Source of the DNA: an uncultured Oscillospiraceae bacterium
Lineage (GTDB): Bacteria; Bacillota; Clostridia; Oscillospirales; Oscillospiraceae
Assembly: GCA_946546815.1 (NCBI GenBank)
Contig: CAMNOL010000007.1
Coordinates: forward strand, 1-42,352
Direction of reading: 5' to 3'
DNA length: 42,352 nt
How positions within the stretch are numbered: position 1 is the stretch's first letter; every line of letters begins with the position of its first letter. Shown here one piece after another: positions 39,029 to 42,352 of the stretch. The notes under the pieces are model-generated. The model saw only the letters and a list, made by a program, of their open reading frames with translations, was not told the origin of the DNA and searched no databases. The position numbers and the translations under genes are program-made.

Positions 39029-39517
39029 ATGTCTAAAATTTACGTTTATGGCGACAATGTGGACACGGATGTCATCATTCCCGCCCGTTATCTCAACGAT
39101 CCCAGCGAAAAGGCCCTGGCCTCCCACTGTATGGAGGACATCGACCCCTCCTACGCCGGCACTGTGGAGCCGGGAGACATCATCGTGGGCGGCGCCAACT
39201 TCGGCTGCGGCTCCTCCCGGGAGCACGCCCCCCTGGCCATTAAAGTCAGCGGCGCCAAGTGCGTCATCGCCGCGTCCTTTGCCCGGATTTTCTACCGCAA
39301 CGCCATCAACATCGGCCTGCCCATTATGGAGTGCCCTGAGGCTTCCGCCAGCATCAAGCCCGGCGACAAGGTGAGCGTGGAGTTCTCCACCGGCAAGATC
39401 ACCGATGAGACCACCGGCCAGGTGTTCCAAGCCGCCCCCTTCCCCCCGTTTATTGAGAACATCATCCAGTCCGGCGGACTGATCAACTCCCTGAAGGCCC
39501 GGGGCCTGGCAAAATAA
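39029..39517 (+). CDS. leuD: 3-isopropylmalate dehydratase small subunit
   Basis: This 162-residue subunit provides the swivel domain. It starts KIYVYGDNVDTDVIIPARYL and has the GGANFGCGSSREHAPLAIK substrate-binding loop (about 56-74). The short length fits the two-subunit type 2 enzymes. GGGAGG precedes the start. leuB follows after 31 bases. Confidence 0.96.
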   Translation: MSKIYVYGDNVDTDVIIPARYLNDPSEKALASHCMEDIDPSYAGTVEPGDIIVGGANFGCGSSREHAPLAIKVSGAKCVIAASFARIFYRNAINIGLPIMECPEASASIKPGDKVSVEFSTGKITDETTGQVFQAAPFPPFIENIIQSGGLINSLKARGLAK

Positions 39518-39548
39518 ATCTCCGCGGAAGCAAAGGAAGTGTACTGAA

Positions 39549-40625
39549 ATGGACTATAAAATTGCAGTCATCCGGGGCGACGGCATCGGCCCGGAGATCG
39601 TAAACGAGGCCGTAAAGGTCATGGAGACCGTGGGTGCGAAATATGGCCACAGCTTTGGGTTTGTGGACGTGCTCATGGGCGGCTGCGCCACCGACGCGGT
39701 GGGCAAAAGCTATCCTGACGGCACCGCCGAGACCTGCAAGGCCTGCGACGCCGTGCTGCTGGGCGCGGTGGGCGGTCCCAAATGGGGCAGCGACAAGCCC
39801 GCAGAGCAGCGTCCGGAGACCGCCCTGCTGGCCATCCGCAAGGATCTGGAGCTGTTCACCAACCTCCGCCCGGCCACCATGCGGAAGGGCATGGAGGACG
39901 CAAGCCCGCTGAAACGGGAAACGGCAGAAAAGGGCTTTGATATCATGATGGTCCGGGAGCTCACCGGCGGCATTTACTTCGGCAAGCGGGACCGCTACCA
40001 GACCGAGGACCGGGGAGAAGAGGCCACTGACCTGATGACCTACTCCGAGATGGAGATCGAGCGCATCGGCCGCCAGGCCTTTGAGCTGGCCCGGCTGCGC
40101 AGCAAAAAGGTCACCAGCGTGGACAAGGCCAACGTGCTGGCCACTTCCCGGCTGTGGCGGGAGGTCATGCACCGCCTGGCCAAGGAGTACCCGGATGTGA
40201 CCTATGAGGATATGCTGGTGGACAACTGCGCCATGCAGATCGTCCGTGACCCGGGCCAGTTCGATGTGGTGGTCACCGAGAATATGTTCGGCGACATCCT
40301 GTCCGACGAGGCCTCCCAGGTCACCGGATCCATCGGCCTGCTGCCCTCCGCCTCTCTGGGCGCCCAGGCCCCCGGCCTGTACGAGCCCATTCACGGCTCC
40401 GCCCCCGACATCGCCGGTCAGGATAAGGCCAACCCCATGGCCACCATTCTGTCCGTCGCCATGATGTTCCGCTATTCCTTTAAGCTGGCCGCTGAGGCCG
40501 ACGCCATTGAAAACGCGGTAGACGCCGTGCTGGGTGAGGGCTGGCACACCGCTGACATCGCCGGTGACCCGGAAAAGCTGGTAGGTTGCAGGAAAATGGG
40601 CGAGCTCATTCGCGCCCACATCTGA
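39549..40625 (+). CDS. leuB: 3-isopropylmalate dehydrogenase
   Basis: This 358-residue NAD-dependent enzyme oxidatively decarboxylates 3-isopropylmalate. Signatures include [13 protein letters not shown] (6-18), [11 protein letters not shown] (about 75), [10 protein letters not shown] and [32 protein letters not shown] (Asp metal ligands) and [19 protein letters not shown] (adenine site). Ribosome site GGAAG is modest. It ends the leuCDB operon at a terminator. Confidence 0.97.
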   Translation: MDYKIAVIRGDGIGPEIVNEAVKVMETVGAKYGHSFGFVDVLMGGCATDAVGKSYPDGTAETCKACDAVLLGAVGGPKWGSDKPAEQRPETALLAIRKDLELFTNLRPATMRKGMEDASPLKRETAEKGFDIMMVRELTGGIYFGKRDRYQTEDRGEEATDLMTYSEMEIERIGRQAFELARLRSKKVTSVDKANVLATSRLWREVMHRLAKEYPDVTYEDMLVDNCAMQIVRDPGQFDVVVTENMFGDILSDEASQVTGSIGLLPSASLGAQAPGLYEPIHGSAPDIAGQDKANPMATILSVAMMFRYSFKLAAEADAIENAVDAVLGEGWHTADIAGDPEKLVGCRKMGELIRAHI

Positions 40626-40686
40626 TTTTTGCAATTTCATTTTTACATTCCTGCATTTTTACATTGAAAAATCTTAAGAACAGAAG

Positions 40687-40718
40687 GCGGGCTGTGCTGG
40701 CGCACGGTCCGCTTTTCT
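40687..40718 (+). terminator. Intrinsic terminator of leuCDB
   Basis: GCGGGCTGTGC / GCGCACGGTCCGC (one mismatch or G-U) is followed by TTTTCTTT. Its sequence is similar to the terminator at 42229-42268. Confidence 0.8.
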
Positions 40719-41014
40719 TTATCAGAGAAAACAGTTTGTCATGCTCTGGAATTATTATCAATTTTGTTAATCATTTCAAAAAAGAAGGTGAAGAACGGCA
40801 GTCCGGAAAGGGTGAACAGCTGTATTTGGGCCCTGGAATCCGAAGAAATGAATTTTGCATTTAAGGAACATTCATTTTCTTTCCGCTTCACCGGAAAAAA
40901 GACTTGCAATTTTGCAAGCTGTAGCATATAATATGTCATATCGACACTGCAACTATGCGCAGAGCGGGTGCGCCCGCTCTGGTGTGCTGTATCAGGAAAG
41001 GACTGTAACAGAGT
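40719..41014 (+). promoter_or_regulatory. Leader and control region of the aminotransferase gene
   Basis: This ~296-base gap has no gene. TTGCAA (40904-40909) and TATAAT (40927-40932), 17 bases apart, form a good promoter. The -35 lies inside a perfect 16-bp palindrome, CTTGCAATTTTGCAAG (40903-40918), a likely operator. The leader then holds a 9-bp hairpin CAGAGCGGG-TGCG-CCCGCTCTG (40960-40981... stem arms 40960-40968 and 40973-40981) without a T-tract. The first ~180 bases of the gap are AT-rich and unexplained. Confidence 0.65.
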
Positions 41015-42205
41015 ATGAAAGAACTATCCGTAATTGCCTCTCAGGTGAAGGCCTCTACAACACTGGAGCTGGACACCCTGTACAAGCAGATGAAGGCGGA
41101 TGGAGTAGATGTCATCGGCTTTGCCGCCGGTGAGCCTGATTTTGCTACGCCTGAGCATATCAAATACGCTGGCATCAATGCCATCGTCAACAACGACACC
41201 AAATACACTCCCGCTACCGGCACCGTCAAGCTGAAGAAGGCGGTGTGCAAGCGGCTGAAGGAAGATATGGGTCTGGACTATGAGCCGGCCAATATCATCT
41301 GCTCCAGCGGCGCCAAGCACTGCCTGTATCTGGCGCTGAAGGCCATCATCAACCCCGGCGACGAGGTCATTGTGGTGGAGCCCGCCTGGGTTACTTATAA
41401 CGAGATCGTCCGCATGGTGGAAGGTGTTCCGGTGAGTGTTCTGACCCGGGAGACCGACAACTTCAAGCTCACTCCCGAAGAGCTGGAGGAGGCCATTACC
41501 GACAAGACCAAGTGCATCATGCTGAACAACCCCTCCAACCCCACCGGTATGCTGTATTCCAAAGAGGAGCTGCAGCAGCTGGCGGACGTGTGCGTGAAGC
41601 ATGACCTGTACATCATCTCCGATGAGATTTACTACAGCCTGCTGTATGATGGACTGACCTTTACCTCTATGGCCGCTCTGGGCGAAGAGGTGAAAGAGCG
41701 CACCATTTTGATCAACGGCGTGTCAAAAAGCTACGCCATGACCGGCTGGAGAATCGGTTATATTGCCGCCAACAAGCAGATTGCCAAAGTGGTGGGCAAC
41801 TACCTGAGCCACTCCACCGGCAACCCCTCTGCCCCGGCGCAGGCTGCCGCCGCTGCGGCGCTGTCCGGACCTCAGGACTGCGTGGAAGAAATGCGCAAGG
41901 CATTTGAAGAGCGCCGGAATTACATGGTGTACCGCATGAACACCATCCCCGGCGTCAGCTGCCTGAAGCCTCAGGGCGCCTTTTATGTGATGATGAACAT
42001 CACCGACCTTTTGGGCAAAGTCATCCACGGAAAGCTCATCACCAGTGCCGACGACTTCGGCGATGTGTTCCTGAAGGAAGGTCTGGTCTGTATTGTCCCC
42101 TGCACCGGTTTCGGAGATCCCCACTTCCTCCGCTGGTCCTATGCCACCTCCATGGAGAACATCAAGGAGGGTCTGGACCGTCTGGAGAAGTTCCTGGCGG
42201 ATTAA
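41015..42205 (+). CDS. Class I pyridoxal-phosphate aminotransferase (aspartate aminotransferase Ib-like)
   Basis: This 396-residue enzyme has the subgroup Ib layout: FAAGEPDFATPEHIK (36-50), NNPSNPTG (171-178), SDEIY (202-206) and the PLP lysine K238 in SKSYAMTGWRIGY, with RWSYATSMENI near the C-terminus holding the carboxylate-binding Arg. It probably transfers amino groups between aspartate (or another acidic or aromatic amino acid) and 2-oxoglutarate; specificity is not certain. The nearest ribosome site, GGAAAGGA, is about 12 bases from the ATG, longer than usual. It has its own promoter and terminator. Confidence 0.92.
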   Translation: MKELSVIASQVKASTTLELDTLYKQMKADGVDVIGFAAGEPDFATPEHIKYAGINAIVNNDTKYTPATGTVKLKKAVCKRLKEDMGLDYEPANIICSSGAKHCLYLALKAIINPGDEVIVVEPAWVTYNEIVRMVEGVPVSVLTRETDNFKLTPEELEEAITDKTKCIMLNNPSNPTGMLYSKEELQQLADVCVKHDLYIISDEIYYSLLYDGLTFTSMAALGEEVKERTILINGVSKSYAMTGWRIGYIAANKQIAKVVGNYLSHSTGNPSAPAQAAAAAALSGPQDCVEEMRKAFEERRNYMVYRMNTIPGVSCLKPQGAFYVMMNITDLLGKVIHGKLITSADDFGDVFLKEGLVCIVPCTGFGDPHFLRWSYATSMENIKEGLDRLEKFLAD

Positions 42206-42228
42206 GCATCTTATCAACAGAGCAACAA

Positions 42229-42268
42229 CGGGCTGTGCGTGTTCGGCGCACGGCCCGCTTTCGTTTTT
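42229..42268 (+). terminator. Intrinsic terminator after the aminotransferase gene
   Basis: CGGGCTGTGC (42229-42238)/GCACGGCCCG (42248-42257), with one G-U pair, is followed by CTTTCGTTTTT. Confidence 0.85.
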
Positions 42269-42313
42269 ATTACTGGGGCAATGAATTAATCGCCCCAGTA
42301 ATAATTTTTTTAA
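42268..42313. terminator. Second strong hairpin terminator, probably for a gene beyond the window
   Basis: TATTACTGGGGC / GCCCCAGTAATA is a perfect 12-bp stem. It is followed by ATTTTTTT on the plus strand and also has A/T-rich flanks on the left. Confidence 0.8.
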
Positions 42314-42315
42314 AG

Positions 42316-42351
42316 CCGTTTTGCTCGCCCCTTACGGGGCAACCGCAAAAC
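42316..42351. repeat. Composite hairpin at the window end
   Basis: GTTTTGC..GCCCC-TTAC-GGGGC..GCAAAAC forms an interrupted 12-bp stem immediately after the previous terminator. It may be another terminator, a stable RNA end, or part of an intergenic repeat. Confidence 0.5.
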
Positions 42352-42352
42352 A

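Noticed and set aside
1-42352. CRISPR array, prophage, integrase or toxin-antitoxin system
   Set aside because: No regularly spaced repeats, phage structural genes, recombinases or recognisable toxin-antitoxin pairs were seen.

Overview
The window looks like a chromosomal, housekeeping-rich segment of a high-GC anaerobic Firmicute, probably in the Oscillospiraceae (Flavonifractor/Oscillibacter-like clostridia). Reasons: Gram-positive gene neighbourhoods (ruvX next to a DUF1292 gene; rpmG-secE-nusG-rplKA then rplJL; mini-RNase III beside RqcH/NFACT), strong AGGAGG-type ribosome sites, TTGACA/TATAAT promoters, a Bacillus-type lactate dehydrogenase, and the oxygen-sensitive HydE radical SAM enzyme. 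The genus assignment is inference. No phage, plasmid, CRISPR or large mobile element is visible; the only mobile-looking DNA is a ~214 bp inverted-repeat element near 36.5 kb.

Layout. 1-0.6 kb: end of an upstream region and a small secreted BofC-like protein. 0.6-3.9 kb (minus): ACT regulator, homoserine dehydrogenase, aspartate kinase. 4-9.6 kb (plus): AI-2E-family membrane protein, DUF1292 protein, 6S RNA, a short orphan transcription unit, a membrane-anchored parvulin-like chaperone, and a Na/Pi cotransporter-PhoU fusion. 9.6-10.5 kb (minus): DUF1292 and ruvX. 10.5-14.4 kb (plus): ribosomal/transcription cluster rpmG-secE-nusG-rplK-rplA, then rplJ-rplL behind an L10 leader. 14.4-16.3 kb: divergent PAP2 phosphatase and glycosyltransferase. 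16.4-24.2 kb (plus): purine cluster purE-C-M-N-purO-purH(AICAR transformylase only)-Nudix-dCMP deaminase-purD. 24.2-28.1 kb (minus): DUF4317, then an S51-like peptidase, a TIGR01212 radical SAM protein and a glycerophosphodiesterase in one overlapping operon, with a convincing small-RNA gene between these groups. 28.3-33.9 kb: ldh (minus), tRNA-Leu(GAG) (plus), and the minus-strand run eamA-mrnC-rqcH-hydE. 34-42.3 kb (plus): an aconitase-superfamily hydratase, a HAD phosphatase, leuC-leuD-leuB and a class I aminotransferase.

How it fits together. The purine block encodes most late steps of IMP synthesis and closes the ring with the archaeal-type PurO plus a stand-alone AICAR transformylase rather than bifunctional PurH; purF, purL and purB are not here. 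The translation block carries two leader attenuators, one recognisable (L10) and one not (upstream of rpmG). The leuCDB and aspartate-kinase/homoserine-dehydrogenase clusters are amino-acid pathways whose remaining genes lie outside.

The most interesting unexplained signals are non-coding: (i) a ~170-nt RNA gene at 25.5 kb with its own promoter and terminator and three CU-rich anti-Shine-Dalgarno loops; (ii) a purE leader in which a 49-codon ORF with an excellent ribosome site runs through an intrinsic terminator and overlaps the purE start by ATGA; (iii) a structured ~245-nt rpmG leader with an internal terminator and competing pairings; and (iv) a short promoter-to-terminator unit between 6S RNA and the parvulin-like gene.
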